The notes: generated by a model from the letters alone, not told the origin. A stretch of 64,000 bases of DNA from Bosea sp. 685 (GCF_031884435.1 NZ_CP134779.1:3534001-3598000), one strand, 5' to 3'; shown: positions 26,501 to 34,649, numbered from the stretch's first letter. Program-made: numbers and translations.

Positions 26501-26849
26501 CAACCTGACCGTGCTCGTCTGCGAGGACGACGCCATCATCCGCATGGACACCGCCGATATGGTCCAGGATCTCGGCCATGTCGCCATCGAGGCGGAGAAC
26601 GGGTTGAAGGCGCTCGAGATCGCGACGGGGCGCGACATCGACATCCTGCTGACGGATATCGGCCTGCCCGATATTTCGGGCAGCGAACTGGCGCACCGCT
26701 TACGCGCATTGAAGCCAGAGCTTGCTATTATCTTCGCCACCGGCCGCGATCAGGTCGAGGGTTTCGAGGGCACGGCCCGCACCGCGCTGCTGAGAAAGCC
26801 CTATCGGCTGCACACGCTGGAGAAGATCCTCGGCTCGATCCTGGATTGA
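23577..26849 (+). CDS. PAS-domain hybrid sensor histidine kinase with two receiver domains
   Basis: A 1090-residue protein without membrane segments, so probably cytoplasmic. Four PAS-like modules occupy about residues 30-545. The HisKA region has EAIGNLTGGIAHDFNNLLQV with the phosphorylated His near residue 579. The HATPase part includes EPFFSTKPQGKGTGLGLSMV. Two receivers follow: the first (ILVVEDDEAVRETVIALLGE) with acceptor Asp near 868, the second (VLVCEDDAIIRMDTADMVQD) with Asp near 1027. I chose ATG 23577 because the family N-terminus FLKNGGEIGALIAQFDWSRT follows directly; an upstream start at 23508 is also open. No response regulator gene is adjacent, so output is unknown. Confidence 0.88.
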   Translation: MLAPHDPYGFLKNGGEIGALIAQFDWSRTPLGPIETWPQSLRTTTALALSSPLPVVMLWGRDGTLIYNDSYAAFAGKRHPALLGANVLEGWPEAAELNARVLDTVLAGGTLSLREQRLTLNRHGVPEDCWLDLDYMPILGEDGRPAGVFALVIEITERVRTEQRLKIAQEAGGVGVFEWYPESGLLDVSDEYRRIWGLPPDLQVTDDLLVSLLHPDDRALSGPKRLTEANPLAYAEYRRFDPATGETRWIARQGEAVSTPESGQRRFVGVCFDITPRKAAEDALRASETRWRNLFEQMQEGFFIAEAVRDTAGTMVDFRFVEMNPAFEARTDVRMADAIGRNVSEIIPNLPPELITTYAIVLETGKPARYEINVPAMKQRWFEARARRIGPDRFSVLFLDITGRKKAEAALRESEARFRTLSQSMPNHVWTARPDGQLDWFNEQVYRFTGAAPGTLDGEAWMAVVHPEDVASAAAAWENARRDGVPYETEFRLRRQDGIFRWHIARAVPAHDERGAITRWVGTNTDIDAQKTAEAALADLADTLEERVAARTAELAKAEEALRHSQKMEAIGNLTGGIAHDFNNLLQVISGNLQLLSREIEGDEKAEKRVDNAMAGVARGSKLAAQLLAFGRRQPLEPKVVNVGRLIRDMDDLLRRTLGDAIEIESIIAGGLWHTLVDPTNVENALLNLAINSRDAMDGQGRLTIEAGNAFLDDAYSDAHRDVSAGQYVQISVTDTGSGMSREVMDQIFEPFFSTKPQGKGTGLGLSMVYGFVKQSGGHVKVYSEPGQGTTIKLYLPRSLQAEDMLVEKEAGPVTGGSETILVVEDDEAVRETVIALLGELGYRVLKAPDAQSALAVIESGVAIDLLFTDVVMPGPLKSPELARKAKERLPQLSVLFTSGYTENSIVHGGRLDEGVSLLSKPYGREALARKIRQVLVQDGKTPSYETVRPQPKSAAQKAALQGAAAPAPEPARRSNLTVLVCEDDAIIRMDTADMVQDLGHVAIEAENGLKALEIATGRDIDILLTDIGLPDISGSELAHRLRALKPELAIIFATGRDQVEGFEGTARTALLRKPYRLHTLEKILGSILD

Positions 26850-26987
26850 GAAGCGCCTTCCGGGCCGGGCGCTCGCTTGCGTTTGCAGCGCCCGGCGCGT
26901 GCAGGCTTGCGCATGGCCAGGCATGCTGCGCTGCGGCTAGACTTGGGCGAGACCTAAACTTGGACCCAGGCGCAGACGAACGCTGCT

Positions 26988-27030
26988 CCATTCCAAACCC
27001 TGCCATTCCAAACCCTGCCCCATTCAAGGC
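26988..27030. repeat. 15-bp tandem repeat upstream of the OYE gene
   Basis: Two perfect copies of CCATTCCAAACCCTG (26988-27002, 27003-27017) and a partial third CCCCATTCAAGG. It ends about 13 bp before the ATG of the next gene, so it makes up most of the leader. Confidence 0.75.
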
Positions 27031-27042
27031 GACCCGACCACG

Positions 27043-28134
27043 ATGAGCCAGCTCTTCAGCCCCCACACGCTCGGCGAACTCACCCTCGCCAACCGCATCG
27101 TCATTGCCCCGATGTGCCAGTATTCGGCCGAGGACGGCCGCGCGACCGACTGGCACATCATCCATCTCGGTCATCTCGCCTTGTCGGGCGCCGGGCTGCT
27201 CTTTCTCGAAGCGACGGCGGTCGAGCCGGAAGGACGGATCAGCCCGTTCGATCTCGGCCTCTGGTCTGACGAGACCGAGGCCGCGCTGGCCAAGGCGCTC
27301 GCCGCCGTGCGCGCGCATTCCGACATGCCGATCGGCATCCAGCTCGGCCATGCCGGCCGCAAGGCCTCGGTGGCGCAGCCCTGGGCCGGCGGCGGCCAGC
27401 TCGGCCTCGACCAGGGCGGCTGGCAGACAGTCGGCCCCTCGACCGTGGCTTTTGAGGGCCACGCCAGGGCTCCGCACGCCCTGACGGCCGATGAGATCGC
27501 CCGGCTCGTCGAGAGTTTTGCGCTTGCCGCCAAGCGCTCGGCCAGGCTCGGCCTCGATGCCATCGAGCTCCACGGGGCCCATGGCTATCTGCTGCACCAG
27601 TTCCTCTCGCCGCTCTCCAACCGGCGCGAGGACGCCTATGGCGGCTCGCTGGAGAACCGCATGCGCTTCCCACTCGCGGTGTTCGAGGCGGTCAAGGCGG
27701 CCGTGCCGTCGTCCCTTCCCGTCGGCATCCGCGTCTCCGGCACGGATTGGGTCGAGGGCGGCTGGGATATCGAGCAGACGCTCGCCTTCGCCGCAGTCTT
27801 GCAGGCGCGCGGCTGCAGCTTCATCGACGTCTCTGGCGGCGGCCTCTCGGCCGCGCAAAAAATCCCGCTCGGCCCGAGCTACCAGGTGCCGATGGCGCGT
27901 GCCGTGAAGCAGGCGACCGGCCTGCCGACCATCGCGGTCGGGCTGATTACGGAAGCCGACCAGGCCGAGGCGATCATCGGCACGGGCGACGCCGACTTCG
28001 TCGCGCTGGCGCGCGGCATGCTCTACGACCCACGCTGGCCCTGGCACGCAGCCGCCCAGCTCGGCGCAACCGTGAAGCCGCCCTCGCAATATCTGCGCTC
28101 GCAGCCACGCCAGTACAAAAGCCTGTTCGGCTGA
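27043..28134 (+). CDS. Old Yellow Enzyme family NADH:flavin oxidoreductase
   Basis: A 363-residue FMN enzyme of the thermophilic-like YqjM class. It begins LFSPHTLGELTLANRIVIAP and MCQYSAEDG, has the substrate-binding HGAHGYLLHQFLSPLSNRR segment, GGSLENRMRFPL, and the phosphate-binding GLITEADQAE and DFVALARGMLYDP. It should reduce activated C=C bonds of enals, enones or similar compounds with NAD(P)H. It stands alone between the sensor kinase and a convergent lipoprotein gene. Confidence 0.93.
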   Translation: MSQLFSPHTLGELTLANRIVIAPMCQYSAEDGRATDWHIIHLGHLALSGAGLLFLEATAVEPEGRISPFDLGLWSDETEAALAKALAAVRAHSDMPIGIQLGHAGRKASVAQPWAGGGQLGLDQGGWQTVGPSTVAFEGHARAPHALTADEIARLVESFALAAKRSARLGLDAIELHGAHGYLLHQFLSPLSNRREDAYGGSLENRMRFPLAVFEAVKAAVPSSLPVGIRVSGTDWVEGGWDIEQTLAFAAVLQARGCSFIDVSGGGLSAAQKIPLGPSYQVPMARAVKQATGLPTIAVGLITEADQAEAIIGTGDADFVALARGMLYDPRWPWHAAAQLGATVKPPSQYLRSQPRQYKSLFG

Positions 28135-28144
28135 TGAATTGGCT

Positions 28145-28426
28145 TCATCCGTAACGGTAGGAGCTGACCACGATACGTTTCCAGCCGAACGCGCTCATGC
28201 ATGCGCCATAGGTTTGGTGATAGGCGGGCTCGCCGCCCTGCGCCCAGATGTTCTGGGCAGCAGCGCTTTTGGCGGCCTCGGCGCGCGCGAGACAAGTCGA
28301 GTCGGCCTCGCGCGACGAGATCGAGGGCGATCCGGCGAGCGGCTGATAGCCATAGGTCGGAATCGTGCCCTGACAGGCTGTGAGACAGAGAGCCAACGCC
28401 CATGCCAACCCCCTGAAACCGATCAC
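28145..28426 (-). CDS. Small predicted lipoprotein
   Basis: A 93-residue protein from GTG 28426, chosen because GGGAGGG lies just upstream; ATG 28462 is open but would add residues before the signal peptide. The N-terminus GFRGLAWALALCLTACQG is a lipoprotein signal with lipobox LTAC, and the Cys would carry the lipid. The short mature part has two Cys and an aromatic-rich end (AFGWKRIVVSSYRYG). No known function. It is convergent with the OYE gene. Confidence 0.7.
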   Translation of the reverse strand: MIGFRGLAWALALCLTACQGTIPTYGYQPLAGSPSISSREADSTCLARAEAAKSAAAQNIWAQGGEPAYHQTYGACMSAFGWKRIVVSSYRYG

Positions 28427-28509
28427 GATGCCCTCCCTACCGCGCGGCGCGACGATCAACACCCTGTCTCGCCGCCATCGCCGACAATGTCGATCTTGAG
28501 GACCAATCC

Positions 28510-30003
28510 ATGACCGCCTATTCGCAGCTTGCCAATCATTTCGGCCGCATCGCCGCCTTGTCCAACGCCATCGGCATCCTGAGCTGGGACAATGCCGCGA
28601 TGATGCCGACCGGCGCCGCCGCGACGCGGGCCGAGAGCATGGCGCTGCTCGACGTGCTGCGCCATGGCATGGCGGTCGAGCCGCGCATCGGCGACTGGCT
28701 GGGCGCGGCCGAGGCCGATGACGGGCTCGGGCCCTGGGAGCGCGCCAACCTGCGCGAGATCAGGCGGCTCTGGACGGTCCAGACCGCGCTGCCGGCCGAT
28801 CTGGTGGAGGCATCGAGCAAGGCGATCTCGGTCTGCGAGATGCGCTGGCGGCAGGCGCGCGCGGACTCCGATTTCGCCGGGCTCCTGCCGTTCCTGAGCG
28901 AGGTCTTGAACCTGCAGCGCCAGATCGCCCAGGCGAAGGGCGAAAAGCTCGGCCTTTCCCCCTATGACGCGCTTTTGAACGACTACGAGCCCGGTGGGCG
29001 TTCCGAGACAATCGACGCCCTGTTCGACGATCTCGCCAGCTTCCTGCCCGGTTTCACCCAGGAGGTTCTGGCGCTCCAGGCGCGCCGGCCCAAGACACCG
29101 GAGCCGCAGGGTCCGTTCGCGATCGAGAAGCAGCGGGCGCTCGGCCTCAAGATGATGGCGGCTTTGGGCTATGATTTCGAGCGCGGCCGGCTCGACGTCT
29201 CGACGCACCCGTTCTGCGGCGGGGCCGACAACGACGTCCGCATCACCACGCGCTATGACGAGAGCGATTTCGCCAAGGCCTTGATGGGCGTGCTGCACGA
29301 GACCGGCCATGCGCTCTACGAACAGGGCCGGCCACAGGCCTATATGAACCAACCGGTTGGCCAGGCACGCGGCATGAGCCTGCATGAGAGCCAGTCGCTC
29401 CTGGTCGAGATGCAGGCCTGCCGCTCCGCCGAATTCATCCGCTTCGCCGCGCCCTTGATGCGCGCGGCTTTTGACGGCTCAGGCCCGGCCTGGGAGCAGG
29501 AGGCCTTGCTGGCGCGCTACACCAAGGTCGAGGCCGGCTTCATCCGCGTCGATGCCGACGAGGTGACCTATCCGGCCCATGTCATCCTGCGCTACCGGCT
29601 GGAGAAGGCGCTGATTGCCGACGAGATGCCGCTCTCGGAACTGCCTTCGGCCTGGAACGCCGGCATGAAGGCGCTGCTCGGTGTGACGCCGCCCGACGAC
29701 CGGCGCGGCTGCCTGCAGGACGTGCATTGGCCCAGCGGCGGCTGGGGCTATTTCCCGACCTATACGCTGGGCGCAATGACGGCAGCGCAGATTTTCGAGG
29801 CCGCCTGCAAGGCCGAGCCCGAGATCCTGCCTTCGATCGGGCGCGGCGACTTCTCGCCTCTGGTCGGCTGGCTGCGCAGCCACATCCATAGCCAGGCCAG
29901 CCTCTACGAGACCGACGAGTTGCTGACCCGCGCCACCGGCCGCCCGCTCGACGCCAGCGTTTTCAAGGCGCATCTGCGCCGGCGCTATGGCAGCGAAGGG
30001 TAG
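28510..30003 (+). CDS. M32 family carboxypeptidase (thermostable carboxypeptidase 1 type)
   Basis: A 497-residue zinc metallopeptidase. It opens LANHFGRIAALSNAIGILSW DN-type N-terminus typical of M32, and has the zinc motif HETGH in MGVLHETGHALYEQG, followed by the M32 motif HESQSLLVEMQACRS, which includes the third zinc ligand Glu, and IRVDADEVTYPAHVILRYRL. It should release single residues from peptide C-termini in the cytoplasm. GAGGA lies before the ATG. Its 3' end overlaps the convergent amidase gene by 19 bp. Confidence 0.93.
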   Translation: MTAYSQLANHFGRIAALSNAIGILSWDNAAMMPTGAAATRAESMALLDVLRHGMAVEPRIGDWLGAAEADDGLGPWERANLREIRRLWTVQTALPADLVEASSKAISVCEMRWRQARADSDFAGLLPFLSEVLNLQRQIAQAKGEKLGLSPYDALLNDYEPGGRSETIDALFDDLASFLPGFTQEVLALQARRPKTPEPQGPFAIEKQRALGLKMMAALGYDFERGRLDVSTHPFCGGADNDVRITTRYDESDFAKALMGVLHETGHALYEQGRPQAYMNQPVGQARGMSLHESQSLLVEMQACRSAEFIRFAAPLMRAAFDGSGPAWEQEALLARYTKVEAGFIRVDADEVTYPAHVILRYRLEKALIADEMPLSELPSAWNAGMKALLGVTPPDDRRGCLQDVHWPSGGWGYFPTYTLGAMTAAQIFEAACKAEPEILPSIGRGDFSPLVGWLRSHIHSQASLYETDELLTRATGRPLDASVFKAHLRRRYGSEG

Positions 30004-31385
30004 CCTTCGCATCCGGAGACCACCGGCATCGGAAAGCCGCCGAACGCCTGCTCATAGGCCGCCCCCAGCGCCAACAGGCGATCATCGCTCCCTTGCGGCC
30101 CGATCAACTGCAAGCCGATCGGCATGCCGTCCCGGTCCGGCCTCGCCGGCAAGGTCAGCCCCGGCAGACCCAGCGCATTGGCGAAGGCGGTGAAGACCGC
30201 GTGCCCGCGCGGGCCGACCGATTGACCGTCGATCACATCGGGATGCGTCCGCTCGACCGGCCAGGGTTGCGCCGCCGTCGCCGGCAGTAGCAGCAGGTCG
30301 AAGCGGGAGAAGAGCGCGTCGAACGCCTCGCCGGCCGCCTCGATCGTGCGCAGCATGCCGAGATAGTCGCTGGCTGAATGACCACGGCCGCGCTCGGCCA
30401 TGGCCGCGATCCCGGGTTGCACCGGCGCGTCCCGCCCGAGCTTGAGATGCGCGTCGAGGAGCCAGGCCACGCCGGTTTCGCTGACGATCGACCAGATCGC
30501 ATTGACCGGCTCGGCCAGGGTGAAATCGTCCAGGCGCTCGACGGCATGGCCGAGCCCGGCGAAGCGCTCGGCGGCCTCCGCGACGCTCGCGGCTATTGCC
30601 GGGTCGACCGGTGCCTCGCCAAAGCGAGGGATGAAGGCGATCCGCTGCGCAACCGGCGGCGTAGCCACCTCCCCTGCACCGGCGATGATGCGCAGCATCG
30701 CGCGGACATCGCCAACGCAGCGCCCGACCGGCCCCACCACCTCGAAACTGTCGAGGATCGCGGGAAAGCCATGTTGGCGCGGCACCAGCCCGCGCGAGGG
30801 CTTGAGGCCGACCAGCCCCGCATGCGCCGCCGGCCGGCGGATCGAGCCGCCGCCATCGGTGCACAGCGCCAGCGGCCCGATGCCCGAGGCCACGGCGGCA
30901 ACCGCCCCGCCGCTCGACCCGCCCGGCGTCAGGCCCGGGTTCCACGGGTTGCGCGTCGGGCCGAAGAGCGCGTTGTCGGTGACGCCCTGCACGGTGAATT
31001 CCGGCACATTGGTCTTGCCGAGGATGACGGCGCCTGCCGCCCGCAGACGGGCGACCGGCGTCTCGTCGCGCTCGGGCACGAAATCAGCGTAGCAGGCGCT
31101 GCCCCAGGTGCTGCGCAGGCCAGCGGTCAGGATGTTGTCCTTGATCGTCAGCGGGACGCCGTCGAGCGGCCCGAACGCTTCGCCACGGGCCCAGCGGCCG
31201 GCGCTGGCCCGCGCCGCCGCCTGCGCGCCCGCCCGGTCGAGCGTGACGACGGCGTTAAGACGCGGATTGACGGCGTCATGGCGCGCCAGGACCGCTTCCA
31301 ACGCCTGGACCGGCGTGGCGCTCCCCGCCGCGAAAGCCTGCGCGAGTTGCCCGGCGCTCAGGGCCCAGAGTGGCTGGTCGCTCAT
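29985..31385 (-). CDS. Amidase signature family enzyme
   Basis: A 466-residue amidase. The catalytic triad motifs are present: lysine in GVPLTIKDNI, cis-serine in NPGLTPGGSSGGAVAAVAS, and the nucleophilic serine region GTDGGGS-like CTDGGGSIRRPAAHAG. Such enzymes hydrolyse amides, including amidated amino acids, or act as GatA-like transferases; with no gatB/gatC nearby it is not GatA. It stands alone. The end overlaps the M32 gene tail-to-tail by 19 bp. Substrate unknown. Confidence 0.9.
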   Translation of the reverse strand: MSDQPLWALSAGQLAQAFAAGSATPVQALEAVLARHDAVNPRLNAVVTLDRAGAQAAARASAGRWARGEAFGPLDGVPLTIKDNILTAGLRSTWGSACYADFVPERDETPVARLRAAGAVILGKTNVPEFTVQGVTDNALFGPTRNPWNPGLTPGGSSGGAVAAVASGIGPLALCTDGGGSIRRPAAHAGLVGLKPSRGLVPRQHGFPAILDSFEVVGPVGRCVGDVRAMLRIIAGAGEVATPPVAQRIAFIPRFGEAPVDPAIAASVAEAAERFAGLGHAVERLDDFTLAEPVNAIWSIVSETGVAWLLDAHLKLGRDAPVQPGIAAMAERGRGHSASDYLGMLRTIEAAGEAFDALFSRFDLLLLPATAAQPWPVERTHPDVIDGQSVGPRGHAVFTAFANALGLPGLTLPARPDRDGMPIGLQLIGPQGSDDRLLALGAAYEQAFGGFPMPVVSGCEGYPSLP

Positions 31386-31564
31386 TGGAAGCGCGCTCCG
31401 TAAATATCATGTCCGCTTGCATCATGCCCGCATGATGCCCCGGCTGGGAAACGCCGATATTCCAACCGCTAAGCCATGGCTGCTCATCCGACAACGGGCT
31501 TGAAACGAAGAGCAATTAGGATTTTAATCAAGTACCCGCTAAGGGCAATGTCAGGGAGAACGCA

Positions 31565-32044
31565 ATGCTGAGGACTTTGATCGTCGCATCCGCTTCCGCC
31601 ATCGCTGTCGCATCGATCTTCGCCACGCCGGCCTCGGCGCTGACGATGAAGGAGTGCAGCACGAAGTATCAGGATGCCAAGAAAGCCAATACGCTGAAGG
31701 GCCAGAAGTGGAACGATTTCCGCAAGGCCCAATGCGGCGACGACGACGCCTCCGACAACGATGCCGCAGCGGCCGTCACTGACCCCGCACCGGCGCCAGC
31801 GGCTACGCCCGCCGCGACGGCGCCCGGGCAGAAGCCGGCGGCAGCGCCCGCCCGCGCCAAGGCTGCGGTCTTCCCCAAGGTCGTCGCGCCGAAATACTCC
31901 GAGGAATCGCCCGGCAAGGCCCGGCTCAAGACCTGCGTCGACCAGTACAACGCCAACAAGACGGCCAACGCCAATGGCGAGCTGAAATGGATCGAGAAGG
32001 GTGGCGGCTACTGGAGCCAGTGCAACACCAAGCTCAAGAGCTGA
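31565..32044 (+). CDS. Secreted protein with two short Cys-flanked repeats
   Basis: A 159-residue protein with a signal peptide (residues 1-25, ending FATPASA). The mature form has two similar units joined by a Pro/Ala linker (about residues 68-105): LTMKECSTKYQDAKKANTLK ... FRKAQC, and RLKTCVDQYNANKTANANGE ... YWSQC. Each unit has a Cys at both ends and an aromatic residue before the last Cys. I recognise no named family with certainty. GGGAG precedes the ATG. Two possible intra-unit disulfides suggest a periplasmic role. Confidence 0.75.
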   Translation: MLRTLIVASASAIAVASIFATPASALTMKECSTKYQDAKKANTLKGQKWNDFRKAQCGDDDASDNDAAAAVTDPAPAPAATPAATAPGQKPAAAPARAKAAVFPKVVAPKYSEESPGKARLKTCVDQYNANKTANANGELKWIEKGGGYWSQCNTKLKS

Positions 32045-32069
32045 GTTCAGTCACTGCACGAAACATCGC

Positions 32070-32100
32070 AGCCCCGGATCATATCCGGGGCTGAAGCTTT
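32070..32100 (+). terminator. Hairpin after the secreted Cys-repeat gene
   Basis: Perfect 10-bp stem AGCCCCGGAT / ATCCGGGGCT with a CAT loop, 26 bp after the stop codon, followed by GAAGCTTT. It is strong as a stem but has only a short T run, so Rho-independent termination is likely but not certain. Confidence 0.65.
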
Positions 32101-32149
32101 ACGGCGGCACGCGGAGAGCCCCGCGCTGAGGAGTCTACCTGCCTACACG

Positions 32150-32285
32150 CAAAAACGCGGTGTCATCCCGGACAAGCGGCGAAGCCGCGCTGATCCGGGA
32201 TCCATGCCGGAGCGCTGCTCGGTTAGGCTCAGGAATGGATCCCGGATCTCCGCTTCGCTGCGTCCGGGATGACTCCGCGTTTTTC
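32150..32285. repeat. Palindromic repeat, GGATCCCGG family, extended arms
   Basis: Outer arms AAAAACGCGG and CCGCGTTTTT add to the family core (TGTCATCCCGGACAAGCGG ... TCCGGGATGAC). It lies between the secreted protein gene and the convergent M23 peptidase gene and may act as a two-way terminator. Confidence 0.8.
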
Positions 32286-32304
32286 TTGCAAAGCAATACC
32301 GCGG

Positions 32305-33705
32305 CTATTGCGTCGCGTAGATCCGTTCGCCCACCCGGATGAAATGGGTGGGATCGTTGGGCTCGCCATTGATGCGCGTCTCGTAATGCAGATGCGGGCC
32401 CGTCGAGCGCCCGGTGCTGCCGACCAGCCCGACGACAGTGCCGAGCGAGACGGGCTGGCCCACGGTGACGTTGATCGCCGACAAATGGCCATAGCGCGTG
32501 GTGATGCCGTTGCCATGGTCGATGATGACGAGATTGCCGTAGCCACCGCCGATCCCGGCCGTCTGCACGACGCCTGATCCTCCGGCATGGACGGGAACGC
32601 CGATCGGCGAACGGAAATCCGTGCCGGCATGGAAACGCGCCTCGCCGGTGAACGGATCGGAGCGCGTGCCATAGGAACTCGTCATCAATCCGGCGCTGCC
32701 CGGGATCGGCCGGAAGAACGGCACGGCGTTCGCCGCCGTCCTGAGCCGGCCCAGCACCGAAAGCGTGCGCCTGATCTGCGCGACATTGCTCTCGAAGGGG
32801 CCGCCGCCGAAATCCTTGGTCTCCGGCAGAAGATCGGCGACCTGGCCGCGCACAAGCGCCGCTGTGGGCACGAATTTCTCGGCATCGAGCCCGACCTCGG
32901 AAAAGGCCGAACGCAATTGCAGCAGGGTCGATTGCGAGCGCTGCGTCAGGCCGTTGAGCGAACCCAGCTGCACCTTCTCGAAACGGTCGATCGCATGTTC
33001 GAGATAGGTCACGCGCTCGGGTGCGGGATAGCTCGGATCGAGGATGGTGAAGGTCGATGGCGGCGCGGCGCGCTGCACCGAGGCCGCCTTGATCGGTGCC
33101 CCGCCGGCCTCACCGAACTTCACCGGGCTCGCGCCGTCGGGGACCCGGGTCTGGTCGGCGAGCGCGGTCAGCATCGCCTGGCGCGCTTCCAGCGCCGCCT
33201 GGCGCAGCATCAGATCGGCGATGCGCCCCTCGACGCCGTCACGCTCCAATCGAGTCTGCCGGGCGAACCGGTCGAGCTGAGTGCGGAAGACCACGAGCTT
33301 CTGCTCATAGGCGAATTGCATATCGCTCTGCTGCTCGACGAGGCGAGCCGAGAGCTTGTCGCCGAAGATCAGGGCGCTGGTCGCGATTGCACCCCAGCCG
33401 GCCAGCAGGGCGAAGGCGACGAGGACAAGCGCGATCGTCGCTGGGCCAACCGTCATGGTCCAGCGCGGACGGCCCGGCCGCGAGAGCTTGGCCGCCTTGT
33501 CGCGCTTGTCCGATTTGCCGTCCTTGTCTGATTTGCCTTGGCCCTCGGTCGCGGGTTCGGCCTTGCGCAGCTGGGCCTGGGCCTTCGCCTCGGCGGCAGC
33601 AGCCTTCGCCTCGACGGCAGCCCGTGCCTCCGCGGCCTTTGCCGCCTTCATCCGGGCAGCAACGCGCTCGGCCGCTGTCTGCGGTTTGGACGGGGCGGAA
33701 CTCAA
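32305..33705 (-). CDS. Membrane-anchored M23 family metallopeptidase
   Basis: A 466-residue protein. Residues 1-80 are Ala/Lys/Glu-rich and cytoplasmic. One membrane segment follows (ATIALVLVAFALLAGWGAIA), then a coiled-coil region (about 115-250), and a C-terminal peptidase M23 (LytM/NlpD-like) domain with zinc motif HAGTDF and the HLH motif in TGPHLHYETRING. It should cut or regulate peptidoglycan crosslinks at the periplasmic face. The start is TTG at 33705, supported by GGAGGAG seven bases upstream. It is divergent from the T6SS locus across about 500 bp. Confidence 0.9.
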   Translation of the reverse strand: MSSAPSKPQTAAERVAARMKAAKAAEARAAVEAKAAAAEAKAQAQLRKAEPATEGQGKSDKDGKSDKRDKAAKLSRPGRPRWTMTVGPATIALVLVAFALLAGWGAIATSALIFGDKLSARLVEQQSDMQFAYEQKLVVFRTQLDRFARQTRLERDGVEGRIADLMLRQAALEARQAMLTALADQTRVPDGASPVKFGEAGGAPIKAASVQRAAPPSTFTILDPSYPAPERVTYLEHAIDRFEKVQLGSLNGLTQRSQSTLLQLRSAFSEVGLDAEKFVPTAALVRGQVADLLPETKDFGGGPFESNVAQIRRTLSVLGRLRTAANAVPFFRPIPGSAGLMTSSYGTRSDPFTGEARFHAGTDFRSPIGVPVHAGGSGVVQTAGIGGGYGNLVIIDHGNGITTRYGHLSAINVTVGQPVSLGTVVGLVGSTGRSTGPHLHYETRINGEPNDPTHFIRVGERIYATQ

Positions 33706-34208
33706 GGCCGGGCTCCTCCAAGCATGTCCTGGAAAACGGCGCGCGCGATTCTCTGCCGAGCCGGGCGAAAGTCAACGCCACAACGACGTTTCAGGCCGGC
33801 AGCCCCGCCACCTGCCGAAGGGGACGTGGAGCCCATTTCCTTAAACGGGGGGATCTTTGACTTTACGCAACGCAAAGGCAATCTGCCGCAATAGCCTCGC
33901 CAGGATATCGACGATTGTCGATTCGAGGCGCGAATTGTCAATCGATTACGTAATTGACATGACACGCGTCCCGTTGAAACACTCCGATCCGGCAATCTTT
34001 CTCTAGAGCAGGATGCGAAAAATCGGTGCCCAGTTTTTCGCATCCTGCTCTGGGTCGATCCTTGTCATCAGCTTGCGACATCACCGTGATTCCCCAGCAT
34101 GCGAGGCGTCCGGGAGCGGCATGATCCGGCGCTCCGACCCTGGGATTAAGGACAGCCCGACAACGCCGAGGAGCGCGCCAGATACACGAATGACTTCAGA
34201 GCCCTAAA
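33706..34208. other. Divergent intergenic region before the T6SS locus
   Basis: No convincing gene. It holds a 7-bp inverted repeat with TGTCAAT and ATTGACA arms (33936-33959) that includes a -35-like TTGACA, and the hairpin repeat at 34005-34051. The T6SS promoter is probably here, but I cannot place it. Confidence 0.5.
34005..34051. repeat. Hairpin repeat (AGAGCAGGATGCGAAAAA type)
   Basis: Perfect 18-bp arms, AGAGCAGGATGCGAAAAA and its complement, with an 11-base loop TCGGTGCCCAG. It belongs to the same family as 17115-17163. Confidence 0.85.
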
Positions 34209-34270
34209 GGACATGAACCTCTGGATGGACTTGAACCTCTGGATGGACTTGAACCTCTGGATGGACTTGG
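34209..34270 (+). repeat. 18-bp tandem repeat, three and a half copies
   Basis: Units GGACATGAACCTCTGGAT, then GGACTTGAACCTCTGGAT twice, then GGACTTGG. Because 18 is a multiple of three, the array is read in one frame as repeated MDLNLW in the small ORF at 34213-34308. Confidence 0.85.
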
Positions 34271-34308
34271 CCTCTCACCGTCTTCCGCCGCAAGGAGCGC
34301 TGCCATGA
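34213..34308 (+). CDS. Possible 31-residue leader peptide with MDLNLW repeats
   Basis: From ATG 34213 the frame reads MNLWMDLNLWMDLNLWMDLA and ends SHRLPPQGALP before TGA. The stop overlaps the start of the next gene (ATGA at 34305-34308), the standard arrangement for translational coupling. The region is an 18-bp tandem repeat. Its own ribosome site is weak (AAAGG two bases before the ATG). It could be a real leader peptide or chance; no family is recognised. Confidence 0.35.
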   Translation: MNLWMDLNLWMDLNLWMDLASHRLPPQGALP

Positions 34309-34649
34309 CCTCGACCCTGCCTCCCGAACAATCGACCCTCGACCGCGAGATCCTCGACGAGTTGTTCGAGATCGTGCCTGACGAGTGGGACGCTTTCCTG
34401 CTCTCGGTCGAGCCGCGCAAGCTCGATGGCGACGGGCAGATCGTCACCATCGTCAATCCGGACGTCGCCGGGGCGGAAATTCCCGTGACAGAGGCGATCC
34501 GCGTGCGCGTCGCCAAGCTCGCGGCCTTCTTCGCCCGCGAAAAGCGCAGCTGGGAGCGCCTGACCTATGCCGCTTTCGCCGACGAGGCCGGCACCTGGCG
34601 CGTCAAGATCACCGCACCGCTGCCGCCCCCCACGGCACCGGCCGCATGA
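34305..34649 (+). CDS. Hypothetical protein at the head of the T6SS locus
   Basis: A 114-residue acidic protein, probably cytoplasmic. Its core LFEIVPDEWDAFLLSVEP loosely resembles the start of YezG/DUF600-type immunity proteins (an I-P-x-E-W-x-x motif), but the match is short and I would not name it on that basis. The C-terminus is Pro/Ala-rich. AAGGAG lies eight bases before the ATG and there is a coupled upstream ORF. It precedes tssK by 182 bp on the same strand. Function is unknown; a T6SS-linked immunity or accessory role is a guess. Confidence 0.6.
   Translation: MTSTLPPEQSTLDREILDELFEIVPDEWDAFLLSVEPRKLDGDGQIVTIVNPDVAGAEIPVTEAIRVRVAKLAAFFAREKRSWERLTYAAFADEAGTWRVKITAPLPPPTAPAA

Noticed and set aside
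32305..33705. M23 peptidase as a T6SS component or effector
   Set aside because: It has its own membrane anchor, lies on the opposite strand about 500 bp away, and looks like a housekeeping cell-wall enzyme.
34209..34270. CRISPR-like array
   Set aside because: Units are directly adjacent without spacers and no cas genes are present; same for all other tandem arrays.
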